Positions 13,401 through 25,004 of a stretch of DNA of 64,000 nt are shown here, in pieces. A model generated the notes under the pieces. It had not been told where the DNA came from, ran no database searches, and worked only from the letters and a program-made list of their open reading frames with translations. Position 1 is the first letter of the stretch. The number at the start of each line of letters is the position of its first letter. The stretch covers positions 54,420,591-54,484,590 of the forward strand of contig OZ022258.1 of assembly GCA_963978905.1 (NCBI GenBank), read 5' to 3'. The DNA comes from Trichostrongylus colubriformis. Taxonomy: Eukaryota > Nematoda > Chromadorea > Rhabditida > Trichostrongylidae. A program made the position numbers and the translations under genes.

Positions 13401-16400
13401 GGATTACGTGGTTATATGAAATTTTTTGTTTTTGGAGTGCCATCGCTATGACGTCCCGCTGTGCCGCTGTCATCAAAAGTCGTGGTCTTTCTACAAAATA
13501 TTAATGTTCTCTGATGCTTGCTCGTTTTGTTTTTGTAAAAAAAGCCGTTTTTCTTGACCAGGCCTTTTACTTTTTTTCGGTGGGTTTGTAGTAAATTCTT
13601 GTAAAAAACCATGAAAAGAGTCAAGCGGCACTCAAGTAGAGGGAAATGTTGGCAATAGGTTCAGGCACCACATATTAAAATTTTGTCAAATTTGGTCAAG
13701 TAGAAAAAAAGTTATGACAAAAGAGTTTTGGCCGAAGACTTTTGAGCGCTACTGTAAGTTCAGGTTGATAGGAAAACGCATCGTAATCAGAACGGTAATG
13801 AAACATTTACTCGCAAGTTATGGTTTAAGCCTGAGGTGATCGATGACCAGATAACTGCAAAATCTCAGAATGATGTCGAATTCGTCGTACAATCTGAGGG
13901 TGTTCGTAATTTTTTCAGACCTTGGAGTCTACAGATACTGAGAAAAGCAATCATTTGGTACGGATCCTTATGATACCCTTACCTTAGCTGTGTCGATAAC
14001 AGATCCTCCTCCAACAGCCACAAACGAATCACAACCAGCGTTACGAGCGAAATCCACAGCTTTGAGCATGCCTTAAAATTCTTGTACGGAGACACATCCA
14101 GTGATCATAGTCATTTAATGCCTAGTGCCTGCCCTCGCGCGCGGGCTCAATGAACTACTTTGGAGAGAACTCCAGGGGTTCCTGAAAGGTGGAGTCACAG
14201 AGATCGCGTTAGGTTGGGATGTGTTAAAAAGGCTTGCCGTGTGGTAAGGTGTAACATGTGCTTATGGAACACTACGTTTCTTATTAAAGTTAAGGTTACT
14301 GTAAAAGTGGTAAGGCAATATCGCGTATATCGCTATACCCCATTTCGGAGCGCCTGATAGGGCATGGCCTACGGACAAGGGTGAGTGGCGAGAGTGAGAG
14401 TGTGTGGCGGATGAAAGAGTTTGATACAAGTTCACCCAAGTCCGCAGGCCACGCCCCATCAGGCGCCCTAAACGGACGATACCTCGGCAGCATTAGTGCT
14501 GGTTCAAATATCTTCTGAAGGTGAACATTCTGCCCACGACACAGCACTCTTGTGAAAATTCTTCCACAAGTTTTCCAAGGCCGCTTTCATACTCTGCGAG
14601 CCGGCGGCAGTGCCGCAGCGTTGTCTCTGCTTCTTCGTCCCTGCTACTCTCCCTCACTACCGTACCTGCCTCTGTAGCCACGCCTTGTTGCCGCCTTGAC
14701 TACGGCAAAGTTCAGGCGACCCGGCGAATAACCACTGGTAACGCCTATAGAATTTTTTTCTGCCTCATCCAAATTCCCCAGGCACAATATCAACAACTCA
14801 TTCGATAATTGTATTAATATATTAGGCTGTCCCAAAAGTCTTGTAGGATTTTTCCAAAAAATCAATAACTCTTGTTTACTTCGAGGCAGGTCTAGGCGGT
14901 TCGAGAATATGGTAGAACGTTCTCTAGCTTTCTAGAAAAATATACATTGACTCACCAGATTCCGTGGAGAGAGCTACACTGCCCGTAGTCGATACCCACC
15001 CAACACGCGGTGTCATCTACTGTGAATGGTCTTGCGGCACCAAAGCGACGGAAGCTTGCGACTCTATCAACGCTGCATTGGGCAAGGGATGTGTGAGCTA
15101 CGAGACCTTGCGCCGCTGGCTCTACAGCTTCAGCAACGGCGAGATTCTCATGGAAGACAAATCACGCACGGAACGCCCACACGCAATCGACGACGAGACG
15201 CTGCTCTCCGCCGTTCGCGCCGATCCTGAAACCACCATGCGCCAGCTGGCGGAGAGGAATGGACGAGCACCCATAGCCGTAAATCGTCGCCTCCACGAGC
15301 CCGGTTATCGGAAGATGCTGTCGCGATGAACCTCACGCCCTGACGGATGCTCACGAAGGTGCCCGTGTGAGCATCTGTCAGTCGCTGCTGCTCCGCCCGC
15401 ATCGCAACGACTTTCTCGTCTATCTGGCTACGGGCGATGAAAGCTGGGACATGTACGATACCAACGCACCCCACGTCTTTTAGCTGCTACGTGACGCCGA
15501 GCCGCGAACGCAGCCCATGTCCGACCTCCATCGAAAGGAGATTCTACTTTGTTGCTTCCGAACGCGGAAGGGATGCTTTTCCAAGAGGTGCTGGCTTAAG
15601 GCGAGACAGTCCCCGCTTCCGTATACACCCACCAGCTCCAGCAAATCGGATCGGCGTCGCTATTCGACAAAAGTGCCTGCGAGGTCCGCGGTCACCCTCC
15701 TTCATAACAACGCCCACCCATACGTCGCGAAGTGTAACCAGGCCAAGCTACACGAGCTCGGCTGGAATGTGCTGCCCCACCCGCCATACTCTCCAGACTT
15801 TGCCCCTTCTGACTATCAACTTACCCATCCCCTTGAATCCTTCCTGGTCATGAGAAAATTCGTTGATTATGACTTGCTTGCAAAGGCGATCGCTGACTTC
15901 TTCGACTCTCAGAACCCAGAGTTTTGGGAGAAGGGAATCAACGATTTCCCTATAAAGTGGCAGAGGGTTGCCGATAACAATGGTCAATACGTTGTTGCCT
16001 AATTGTTATTTGTTGGACGAAAAAATAATAAAAAGTGATGATCAAAAAAATCCTACAAGACTTTTGGGACAACCTAATCTACTGTCGATAGCATTGGTTT
16101 AGTATTTTTCCTATTCAAAAGTTTTTGTGCAGCGAAAAAAACAAAAAGGTATACAATTAGAATTAACGTTATAATTCACAGTGATTAGTCAGCTTTTTTT
16201 GGACCATATATCTGATAATTAGGAACCAAAACCTCTCACTTTCATCCGTAGGCTCAATCAGCACATCGTCGAACACTGTGAATTTTAGGCCAAATGAGCT
16301 GAGAGATTGTGAGACTTTCCTGAAAAAATACAAGTGAGTCTGAAATACCGTAAAAATTCAGGAAGTTGTTGAACTTACTCAAATCCGATAGTGTTAGCGA

Positions 16401-16545
16401 CATTTTTATCAGTCACTAAGAGAGTATGCTTTGCGCCTAAATTCCTCACGTCGTAACCAATTTCCGAAGTGACTCCTTTGCCGAAACGAATCGTCGAACA
16501 GATCATCTCGAAAGCTGTATCTGTGGTAGCTGGAAGTAGCTTCAT
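7479..16545 (-). CDS. ADHFE1: Iron-containing alcohol dehydrogenase, ADHFE1 / hydroxyacid-oxoacid transhydrogenase type
   Basis: In the known family this mitochondrial enzyme oxidises 4-hydroxybutyrate (3-hydroxypropionate in worm propionate breakdown) while reducing 2-oxoglutarate. Exons read on the minus strand: 16545-16379, 16319-16240, 14071-13983, 13110-12966, 11846-11744, 11684-11596, 10722-10625, 10568-10423, 8289-8124 and 7596-7479. Frames join throughout (about 400 codons). Visible motifs are [21 protein letters not shown], the nucleotide-binding [24 protein letters not shown], the metal-ligand box [12 protein letters not shown] (Asp and His four apart), [14 protein letters not shown] and IPHGLSVV. 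All four expected Fe ligands are present. The intron after 11744 uses a GC donor. An in-frame ATG at 16545 follows a stop, but the mitochondrial presequence of the family is not there, so a first exon may lie upstream. The last exon (TLPQ..VTKLAP region) was not found. The 11596/10722 and 8124/7596 junctions are less certain. Confidence 0.93.
10976..11105. repeat. Imperfect inverted repeat inside a dehydrogenase intron
   Basis: The box GCGATTTTGCG on the left is mirrored by CGCAAAATCG, present twice on the right. A small palindrome AGATTGTACAATCT lies between them. It sits in the intron 11595-10723 of the ADHFE1-like gene. It is probably a decayed foldback; no target duplication was identified. 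Confidence 0.4.
12025..12560. repeat. G-run-bearing repeat in a dehydrogenase intron
   Basis: Runs of G occur at about 12181-12190, 12213-12222 and 12410-12421. The surrounding sequence has partly mirrored boxes (for example GGTAGCTCCCTGGGTGCC on the left and GGCACCTGGGAGTACC on the right). It lies in the intron between exons 12966 and 11846. The boundaries are uncertain. Confidence 0.35.
13248..13754. mobile_element. 507-bp Tc1-type non-autonomous element, copy 2
   Basis: It has the same termini (CAGTAGCGCTCAAAAGTC...) and the same 507-bp length as the element at 3606, with TA on each side (13246-13247, 13755-13756). It lies in the dehydrogenase intron between exons 14071-13983 and 13110-12966. 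The 70-codon minus-strand ORF (13412-13624) is preserved with about a dozen changes. Confidence 0.87.
14579..14700. repeat. Fragment of the TTCATACTTTGCG foldback family
   Basis: It begins GGCCGCTTTCATACTCTGCG, matching the left terminus of the 5138 element, followed by a related GC-rich interior. I could not find the expected mirrored right end, so the copy seems truncated. It lies in a dehydrogenase intron just upstream of the mariner. Confidence 0.45.
14822..16077 (+). mobile_element. Mariner transposon (degenerate)
   Basis: The inverted termini are TTAGGCTGTCCCAAAAGTCT on the left and the complement of TTAGGTTGTCCCAAAAGTCT on the right, with one mismatch over these 20 bases. A TA precedes the left end. 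The element is 1,256 bp, normal for mariner, and encodes a broken transposase in the same orientation. It lies wholly inside the intron 16239-14072 of the dehydrogenase, on the opposite strand to that gene. Confidence 0.95.
14964..16002 (+). pseudogene. Mariner transposase, frameshifted
   Basis: An N-terminal reading frame (14964-15329) carries the paired helix-turn-helix region, including [11 protein letters not shown] and a linker. A second frame near 15416 gives the first catalytic region (TGDESW). A third (15517-16002) gives [11 protein letters not shown] and the final motif [14 protein letters not shown]. At least two frame changes separate these parts. The second catalytic Asp of the usual HDNARPH motif reads Asn. 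The protein cannot be active as written. Confidence 0.93.
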
Positions 16546-18781
16546 TTACGATCGGAGCAAAATCAACCATGAGAGGGAAAAGTTCTCTTTTTTCTCTCAT
16601 AATAAACCTAATTTTTTTCATAGATAATCTGACATTAAAAACCAGCGTTCCCAAAACTTCTATAACGTGCGCAGCTCGCATTTTCTCGCGTGGGCAATGG
16701 GTTATGGGATGTGTTTGAAATTTTTTTTCCGAGCAGAACTGATTTTTTGCTGTGAAAATCATCCGAAAAAAGAAGATTGCTTGCATATCATGATGTTATG
16801 GTACTTGGTAAAAAATGTAACTCGAAACATAATGTGTATAAAAATGAAAAATAAATAAAATTTTTCAAAATTTCCGACGTTAGTTAAACCGTATGCGGAA
16901 GCCATTTGGCCTATTCAGTGACTTAAGGGAAGGATGGAAGGCTTGGTTGATCTGGTTGATCAACCAACCCATTGATGCGGGATTTGATCTCGACATCATG
17001 TGAGTGGGAGTGCGCGGCGCCAGTCAGTGCACCACCTCCTCCCTTGAATAAGGTGTAACAGTGAATAATAAGATGAATACAGAAAGGTGATGGCAGGTTG
17101 GAAGAAAATTACGAATCTTCAGAGAATTTTCAAAGATGTTTTCTCAGCCATAGACGGTGTTTACAAACAACAATTTTATTTATAAGAGGTAAGTGATATT
17201 ATCCGAAAATTGTCTAACCATGATTTCCTCCTGTAAGTCGTGCGATTTGTAATGGACTGGGGTCATGAGCATGATGGGGGCATACACCACCCATTGTCTG
17301 GCAGATCCGCTCCAGAAATCCTCGTGCCACCTTCCCAGACATTCGAAAACACAACACATTACGAGTTCGCTTCACATTAAGTTATCTATGTTTTATTTAT
17401 ACAAAATATATCTAACAATAGCAACAAAAGCGAAAGAAAAGAAAGTTCCAAGTAGAATCCATGTTCCGTAAGTACGGTAGGAACTAGAGAATAAAGCAAG
17501 CAAGCAAACAAACAAAGAGTGGAATGGCAGATGACTTTTTTCATCATGGCGTCGAAAAAGTAATGCAATGCAGAGGAGAACCTCTTCCGGCTCCTCAGAA
17601 GCTTTTGCGATACTTATTTCTATCAGAGAAATTGAGCTCTCAGTTGGCCGAAATGGTGTCCTACAGTATAGATGACATCGCGCTTCGAGCCTCTAACTCA
17701 TTAATAATAGCACCATTTATCGTTGATTTACTGACCATTCCTTGATAAAAAGTGTAATGAAGTTCCTGAATACGAGATTCCGTGGTTTTAAGTGCAAAAA
17801 GTGGTTTCAAGTGTAGAAAGGCTCAGGAGTTCTTTCATTTTTTTCTCGGCGTTGAAGGAATTTAGAATAGAAGTAGGAAGCTCTTGTGGAAAACAAAATC
17901 AAAAAAATTCACGTGATGGCAGGCGTTACGACAACAAGAAAAGGTCGATTGTTGTAAGAAAGTCGTGTAGCGGACACTCAATCACAGCGACCACAACAGC
18001 AAGAGAGAAATGAACGTTGATCGGCTAGTGTGGTGATAGCCGTCTATCGATTTGTCCGCACTTATGGACAACTGGTCATCGAAGGTGACCACACCTGGCA
18101 AAGGTACCATCTCCGCAAGGTTTTAACCCGTTTCTTTTACCCAGTCACTACGAATATTCATGAATCAATTGAGCTCAGAACAGCCAGCGCCTACCAAATC
18201 ACAAACTACGAAAGTTCTTGAAGATCCCTCTATCATAAGTAGTCCCTTCGTAGACACTACACGGTCAAGCATGAGCTAAGGAACCAATAAAGCGGGTATT
18301 CGTCTTTGAGGTGGAAGGGGGTATCTCTTGAAATCTTCCATCACAATGTTTGAACCTGGACTACCCCACGGGGACGTATATGGAGGATTCCCCATATGCT
18401 GAATATTTTTCTCACAAATTTCCCTCGAAGCAGGAGCTGGTCTGTCAGGAACAGTCCACCACCAATTCATGCCGCAAAGTATTTACCTTAATTATACTTT
18501 GATTTGAGCCACTATACTATTTGTATGGAAACTAACGCCTAAGAGCGAAGGACGCATCACTTTGTCGACTGATTCATTCTACCAATCGTCGAGCATTAAA
18601 ATGATTTGAGGAATAAATCAGTGCCACTTAATTCGCCTCCATTATATCACTCCGATGACTAATAATACAAGTAAACCAAAATTAGAATTAATGCATATAA
18701 TTTTATTCAGGGCATTGATTTCAACAACGATAACAAAGTATCAACAACAAAAACAAGAGTACAAAACAAGATAATCAATAT
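16546..18781. other. Intergenic, no gene recognised
   Basis: It lies between the 5' side of the dehydrogenase and the 3' end of RRP15, both on the minus strand. A presequence-coding first exon for the dehydrogenase may be hidden here, but I found no convincing candidate. Short ORFs at 16667-16858, 17265-17471 and 17792-18013 look random. Confidence 0.45.
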
Positions 18782-20794
18782 TCATTCACTCAGCTCCTCG
18801 TGTTTCAAAGAATCGTCCTCCTCTTCTTCCTTTTTGGTCTCCTGAAACATGATGACAGTAACCAAATCGTTCAAAAATGCAACATTTTCGGTATCAGTTT
18901 CCAGAAAATCCAGAAATTTTGGTCACGAGCCGTGCACGTGACAAAGTCCTCCAGAAGAAGGGCAAGACGAACAGAAAGTGGAAAAGCATTAAAGGTTTTG
19001 CTTCGGTTTCCAGCTGAGCTTTTTTTGGCAATGAAATAAACATCTGTTCTGAGTCTATCCCATTCTTCCAGATATAAAATTACACAAATACCCAATAACT
19101 AATAGGGAGGGGGTAGGTGCGATTTTTGTTAATGAATGCATGAACTTCTATCCTACCTCTCCGATTTCTGGCCGTTTCATTCCGTTCTTTCTCTATTCTT
19201 GCAGTACGTGACATTTTTTTTATATTCAGCATTACCACAAAACTTCTTCGTGTGCCGCCAATGGCGAATAAACTGATCAAAAAGCGTTGAATGAAAGAAA
19301 GAAGCCATCTTATGCATTTCAGATCTAGTTCCATGGAAGTTGTTCCAAAATAGACTCGGCACTCAAAAACTTATCGAAGGAAGACGCACACTTAAAATCC
19401 TTCACCCTAGCTAGTGCTCAACCGAAAGCTCAAAAGACTCAGTAAGGCCGAGAGCACGTAAATATTACACAGATTAAGAGCAGGCAACGAAAATGTCAAT
19501 CCAAGCTCCCGCACACCCGATATGAATACGAAGATGGGTATGAAGCAAGCGTGAACTAAAAAATGAGGATAATCCTTAACCATACCTTGGTGCCATTTTC
19601 AGGAAACACATGGAAAGCCGTTCCTGCTAATCGTTTCTCAGTTTCTCTTCGTTCTTTTGCAGTCATTTTCTTTGATAATTCTTCGGCCAATACTCGTTGT
19701 CTCTCAGCTACTGCGTTAAAAAGTTGCACAACACCCCTGAAACAAGGCAATATTGATCAACTGCCTTAATTATGAAACCAGAAACGAAGCGCCCACACAT
19801 ACTTTGTGGCTATTTTCTTCAAAAGGCGCTCCTTTTCTCGATTTGTTGTGACATCAGGTCGCACAAGTCCTAGGAGCTTCCTTTCCTGAGTGAGTTTCCT
19901 CTTTTCACTCAGCTGACTTTTAGTGAGTTTCTTCTTCTTTTTCAGTGCAAGTCCCTATAAGCAGGCTTTACATCGTATCCAAAGCAGAGGAAAAACTAAT
20001 TAATTAACAAATAAGAAGAATACCTTCTTGGATCTTTGTGACGGTTCTGAATGCAGGGCTACAGTATCTGTCAGTACGGACTTGAAATTACGACGAGGAG
20101 TTTCATCGTTCTCCGAGTCTGAAATCTATCGATTTCGAACAAAGCCAAAAAAGTTAAGATACCGCAAAGGGGTAAACCTACAATATTGCTGATGACGTTT
20201 ACGGTAAGCCTAAGTAAGACATAGGGAAGGATCATGGAACTTCTTCAAAACCCTTTCTAAGAACATCTTCGGCCTCAACAACTTTGATCTTTGTTGTAAG
20301 ATAATTTAATACGAGACCAGTTGCTCCACTAGGCTGGGAAATGGGCGAGCTTATCTGCGGTTCACACTGGTTACAGCACGCCCATAGAACCCTATATCAA
20401 CCCCAACCAGTATTTAGAGAACAATTTATCGTGAGGTGAAGCAATTCTGCAATTCCAGCAACACCGCAATTTTTTACACTTTTACGCCAGAAATCAAAGC
20501 AATGTCGTGCAGCTCCGGTATACCGCATATAACCCTGTAAACAGCAGCTGTACTTGGAGCGTCGACCTAATTCGCAAACTCTTTACTTCTCGGACCTCTA
20601 GATTTTCATAATAGGGCATATTCATAGCTACACCACAGAAACGAAGAACCTCTCCAAAATCACTTGATGATTTAAAAAATGAAAAACAAGAAAGCATAAA
20701 AGGATGTGCAATTAGGGAACTAACCTTCGTGCTCGTTGTCTTCACCGTCCGAATCCTCATAGACTTCCAAGAGGTCGCCTTTGCCGACTTGCAT
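18782..20794 (-). CDS. RRP15: Ribosomal RNA-processing protein RRP15 homolog
   Basis: RRP15 is a nucleolar factor of pre-60S ribosome assembly. Exons on the minus strand are 20794-20725, 20118-20024, 19954-19803, 19736-19586, a tentative 19098-19042, and 18841-18782; all junction phases agree, giving 194 aa. The N-terminus is acidic (YEDSDGEDNEHE). A Lys-rich stretch (LKKKKKLTKSQLSEKRKL) leads into the diagnostic core VRPDVTTNREKERLLKKIAT joined to KGVVQLFNAVAERQRVLAEE. A short W-D-R-L-R-T-D segment resembles the family W..LRDD box, and the last exon is acidic and ends HEELSE. An acceptor (TTTTATCAG) lies just upstream of the ATG and could accept a spliced leader. The fifth exon is the weakest part, and the protein is shorter than the human one (about 280 aa), so a further exon may be missing. 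Confidence 0.9.
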
Positions 20795-21145
20795 GCGACT
20801 GCAATTAGCAGCAGTTCTGATAAAAGAGGAACATAATACGAATTGGTTGCACCGACTTCAGAAAACTAAACAAGCCATACAAAAACAATGGTTTCTTAAG
20901 CAGAAGTCTACAAACGCCCAAATGAAGTGGGGAAAAAAAGCTGTAATTACCACTTTATGATTTATCAACACATGTATATCAGTCGATGGATACGCTGTAT
21001 GGGTAGAAAGACGATTATATACAAAAGTTTGAGCTTTAGTGAAGCCTACAGCATAAATACTATGGCCTATGACGAAAATGAATTCCCTCTATTCACACTT
21101 CCTCACTTCAATATGATAAATTCATATCGATTGAAAACATTTGGA
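20795..21145. other. Intergenic, upstream of RRP15
   Basis: It contains the candidate trans-splice acceptor of RRP15 near 20818 and otherwise AT-rich DNA without a gene. Confidence 0.4.
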
Positions 21146-21512
21146 AGGTCAACTGAAGCCGGGGGGGGGGGGGGGGGGGGAGGGGGGAGGGGAGACGCAA
21201 AATTTGTCGAAGAAGTTGCCTTCCCTCCCTAGGCTTAGGCGGAAGCAGATGAGACAGATGCTTTTCCATGTTGGAGGAGGGGATGTGAGTTATGTGTGGC
21301 CTAAGAACAAATTAGTTGCTTGTGGTAACCTTCAAAAAAGTAAAGTGGTTTATTTCGCCCCCACTCAGACGAACCGCTATGCCTTCGTCAGCACAAATCC
21401 TTATCCCAAAGAAAACATCACACAGCTGAGTGAATATGGCGAGCAGTACTGGCCTAGAGAGATAGAGCTTCGACCTAGGTGCCCCCCCCCCATTTCCGAC
21501 TTTAATTGATCC
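21146..21512. mobile_element. G-tract-ended foldback element, 8-bp target duplication
   Basis: It is flanked by the perfect direct repeat CATTTGGA (21138-21145 and 21513-21520). The left end AGGTCAACTGAAGCC runs into about twenty G. The right end has a C-run then CCGACTTTAATTGATCC. Termini match those of the element at 23373 (GGGTCAAATAAAGTCGG). An 8-bp duplication suits the hAT-type superfamilies. There is no transposase. ORFs with runs of Gly here are artefacts of the G-run. Confidence 0.75.
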
Positions 21513-21936
21513 CATTTGGATGAACCACAGAATTCTGCGTAAAAAAATGCATATTCACTGATGCTGCATCAAGTAAACAGAACAATCAATTTTCACGAGG
21601 ACAAAGGTTGTGCAACACGTTTTCTCCCGTACGCCGTCCTATTCCATACGTTGTCTGCACTCCCACTTCACACAATTAACTAGACGACTGTGCTATACAT
21701 TTTTGACTGCTCTTTGCACTTGAACAAACGAGTGCTCTGAACGACTGTTTCTCTCCAAGTACTATTCCACCTCGTCTTGGTAGTACTTTTGAATGGTTGT
21801 ATAGTGACTGAATCGTCTTTCTAGGTTTTCTTTTCACTTTGAGCTGTCCTTGATAAGGGAACGAGTGCGATGTTTTGATCACCTACTGACGATACCACAT
21901 TATAGCGGTTTCATTACGGTCCAAAGTTCTTTTCAG

Positions 21937-23303
21937 GGTGCTACTGGAGTTGGGGGGGCCAGCGCACTGTGCTCTGCGTCTCTAACGCAGGGATAGAGCG
22001 CAGAGAAGCCATAGCGCTAGCCGAAGATCGTATCTAAACCTAAGGTGCGACAGCGCGGGCGGTCGCGTGCGCACCGTTGCTGGGGCGCGCCAAACTTTTT
22101 GAAAAAGAGGTTTGGGTGGCGCCCGTAGCGATTTCAACGTAGATGCTCGGATCAACACACACGTATTGTGTATTTCGTGTAGTTGGCTATATTAAGCGTT
22201 ATAAAAATCTAGATGTAGGGAATTTTTCTATTCCTTTCGATATTTCAATAGCCAATCACCAGATCACCACTGATCAGCAGCGAATATTGTGTAAAGGATC
22301 AAAAGAACCGACGTTTCACGACTTCCTTATTTGAAAAAGCATCACTCCGAGTCTCACTTTTGTGCGCACTATATCCATTCACTAAATGGGAATGGTCTGT
22401 TCCATCAATCATCCGTCCCCAAAACACCATAAAGGTAGATGCAGTGGTGCTAATGTGGTTGGGGGGGGGGGGGAGGGGACGGCCTCACTGTTGCGCTGTC
22501 GTCCCTCAGTCGAAACCGACCACAATCATCAGTTTGTGCGCTCAACTGTATATTTTTACCTAAGCCTTCCTTAAGGGGGCAGGGTAGAGGCTTCCCTCCA
22601 AAGTAAGGCTTAGGCTAAAAACCTAGGCGAAATATTGTCGGGCGCCGAGCACAGTGGAGTGTACCTCATCATCTGTATCAGTACCGGATGAAAGGAGGTG
22701 TTTAAAGTACGTGAGTGGATCGATCAGACATTTATGTGACACTCTTCAACAAATGAAGCAGCGAATTCAGTAGAGCGAAAATGGTCGATTACGTTGTGAA
22801 ATACGAGGGGTTATCGTCAACGGTCGATGTGACGAACGATTTACGAGTAATGCTGATTACAACGAGATATCAGATACAAAGAAAGCTTCCAAGGAGACTC
22901 CTACACTCAGTACGGCGCCGCTTAGCGCGCCCCAGCAACGATGCGCGCGCGACCGCCCGCGCTGTCGCACCTTAGGTTTAGATACGATCCTAGCCGAATC
23001 GGCTTCGAATACTGCATAGAAACGATTCTAATGAAGCAAATTCGTGCTTTTTTTCCATCCTATGTTAGCCTAAGCCTTGGGGAAGGAGATTCCCTTTCCC
23101 TAGGCTTAGGCGAATATGCGTAAGTGGTTGTTTAGTCTAGTTGAAGTGAATTTCTCGTTATATTCTGATGGAGGAATAGTTTGATTGTTTTTTCAGTTAG
23201 TTAGCTGTATCTAGGCATAAAATAACCTTGAGAGTGCCTATAAACAGAAATTGGGGGCAACTTATGCTTTTGTCGAGTGGCCCCCCCCAACTCCAGTAGC
23301 GCC
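21937..23303. mobile_element. 1,367-bp foldback transposon with 8-bp target duplication
   Basis: The direct repeat CTTTTCAG occurs at 21929-21936 and 23304-23311. The inverted ends are GGTGCTACTGGAGTTGGGGG and its near complement (GGCGCTACTGGAGTTGGGGG). The arms continue inside: GATCGTATCTAAACCTAAGG and the GC-rich GGTGCGACAGCGCGGGCGG are mirrored around 22030-22080 and 22930-22995. The middle holds a further G-run near 22460 but no transposase. Confidence 0.85.
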
Positions 23304-23372
23304 CTTTTCAGGTTCTATTTAGTGTTGTGAAAAATGGTCTCACTAGGTTCTTCAAGTGTTAGTGGAGTGGGT

Positions 23373-23615
23373 GGGTCAAATAAAGTCGGGGGGGGGGGAG
23401 CAACTTTGCGTCGACGTCGAAACTCCTTTCCCTTCCTAGGCTTAGGCTAAAATTGATATCTCCTTCCACATAAAAAAGCATATGTCAAAGCATAGGTCTC
23501 ATCTGCTTTTGTCCGAGCCTAGTGAGGGAAAGAAGCTTTGATGTGGGTAAAACGTCGACGCAAAGTTGCGTCTCCCCCCCCCCCCCCCCCCCCCCCCCCC
23601 GACTTTATTTGACCC
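23373..23615. mobile_element. 243-bp G-tract foldback with 8-bp target duplication
   Basis: The direct repeat GAGTGGGT flanks it at 23365-23372 and 23616-23623. The left end is GGGTCAAATAAAGTC followed by about ten G; the right end is more than twenty C followed by GACTTTATTTGACCC. Inner arms are also complementary (GCAACTTTGCGTCGACGTCG with CGTCGACGCAAAGTTGCG). It is the cleanest member of the family also seen at 21146 and, broken, at 40076. Confidence 0.85.
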
Positions 23616-24997
23616 GAGTGGGTTCTCAGACCGTACTAAGCTAATGCTGATTTTACTTACTAGAAAATCAGTGAAGCGATATGGTGAAGCATTTCGTTCA
23701 CCATGTCCTATAGCAAGACGGAGGTGTTGCACTGAGTTCTCAGGGAATGAGGTGAGCCCGGATGATAGAGGTGTTAGCGGTTCGAAAACTGATCGTATCG
23801 CAGTTGTGATTAACCTGCTTGAGTCCATATTTTACTAAGGTAAACTGGCGTTATATTTCTCTTTGTGAAAAATCGAGGTAATTCCCAGCTTCTTTGCAAA
23901 TCTCGATCGACTCGTTTTTGCGTTCCCTTAGAGTTCGACAGTGCTCGCTTCCGTCTACGTTTCCGCGCTGCTCTCAACCGAACTGTTTCTTTCCTCTGTT
24001 TTCCTCGTTACATAAATATCTAGGTTCAGATAAGTTCGGCAACCAATCTTCATTTTTTTGACCGTTTATTGTGGCATCATATGATCAACGGCGTCTCACT
24101 TCGTCAGGGTGCTTGGTGCATAGGTCGTACGTGCAAAACACGGCGATGTGTGCGCCAGCGAACACTACAACTTTCGTTTCATGGCTGTCTTTGCAATGGG
24201 TTATTGATTGAATTTATGTTCACTCTTTTCGTTGAGAGATTTCAAATGAGAGATATGCCATCCGTCAGTCACGGATACGGCTGAATCCCGTTTCGTGCTC
24301 CTTAATTTTGTGCGCTTCAGGTTTCGTGCTTGTGAATTTTTCGTTATGTAAGTGTTCTGATAAGTTCTCATTAAAGTAAACACTACACTTGCCATTGAAA
24401 TATCTGTGGACAGTTTTGAAAATAGCAGCGATAAGATGATGCCCCGAACAGTGCTCGCAGTAAGTGGACTTCTGACTTGGGTTATTTACGCTACCCACGT
24501 CACCTGATATCTTTCGTCGGGTGCCTGCATGGTGTACAGAGAGAGGGGATGGTTGGTTTTTCGCAGTCTTCTTTGTGCGACAGATAGTTTATCGCTGAGG
24601 ATTCATCGAATGAGTCCTTCATAACTTTTACAAAAGCCAGGGATATTTTTTGGCAATAACGATTGGAGAAGAGCGTCGAAAGTGGCGTTTCCACGGATCA
24701 GCGCAAAAAGTCATAGCCGTCGTCTTGTTTAGGAAGGTGTGCGTTGTAGTAATGGTCAGGTCTGTGTCCTTCGATGTTGAATGCTTATCGAATGTGCCAC
24801 ATATCCCAACCAAGTTTTTGTAAGAACGCCTAGGAAAGCCACATATTATCAGCGAACAGTTTGAATAACAGTGTGCTTGAGTAACGTAATGATAACTTCG
24901 TTGAAATGGAATCGCACTTGCTATAGCTGTTTATGAGCTGCGTTTTCTGTCCTTTTGATTGTTTTTCTCATCCCTGAAATGTTATCACTTTTTTTTC
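23616..24997. other. Intergenic, no gene recognised
   Basis: AT-rich with overlapping short ORFs on both strands. The last 200 bases probably form the upstream region of the microprotein gene at 25005. Confidence 0.4.
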
Positions 24998-24999
24998 AG
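24998..24999 (+). promoter_or_regulatory. Candidate spliced-leader acceptor
   Basis: TTTTTTTTCAG ends here, only five bases (ATTAA) before the start codon at 25005. A strong pyrimidine-AG this close to an ATG is typical of nematode trans-splicing. It could also be a cis-acceptor if an unseen upstream exon exists. Confidence 0.55.
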
Positions 25000-25004
25000 A
25001 TTAA

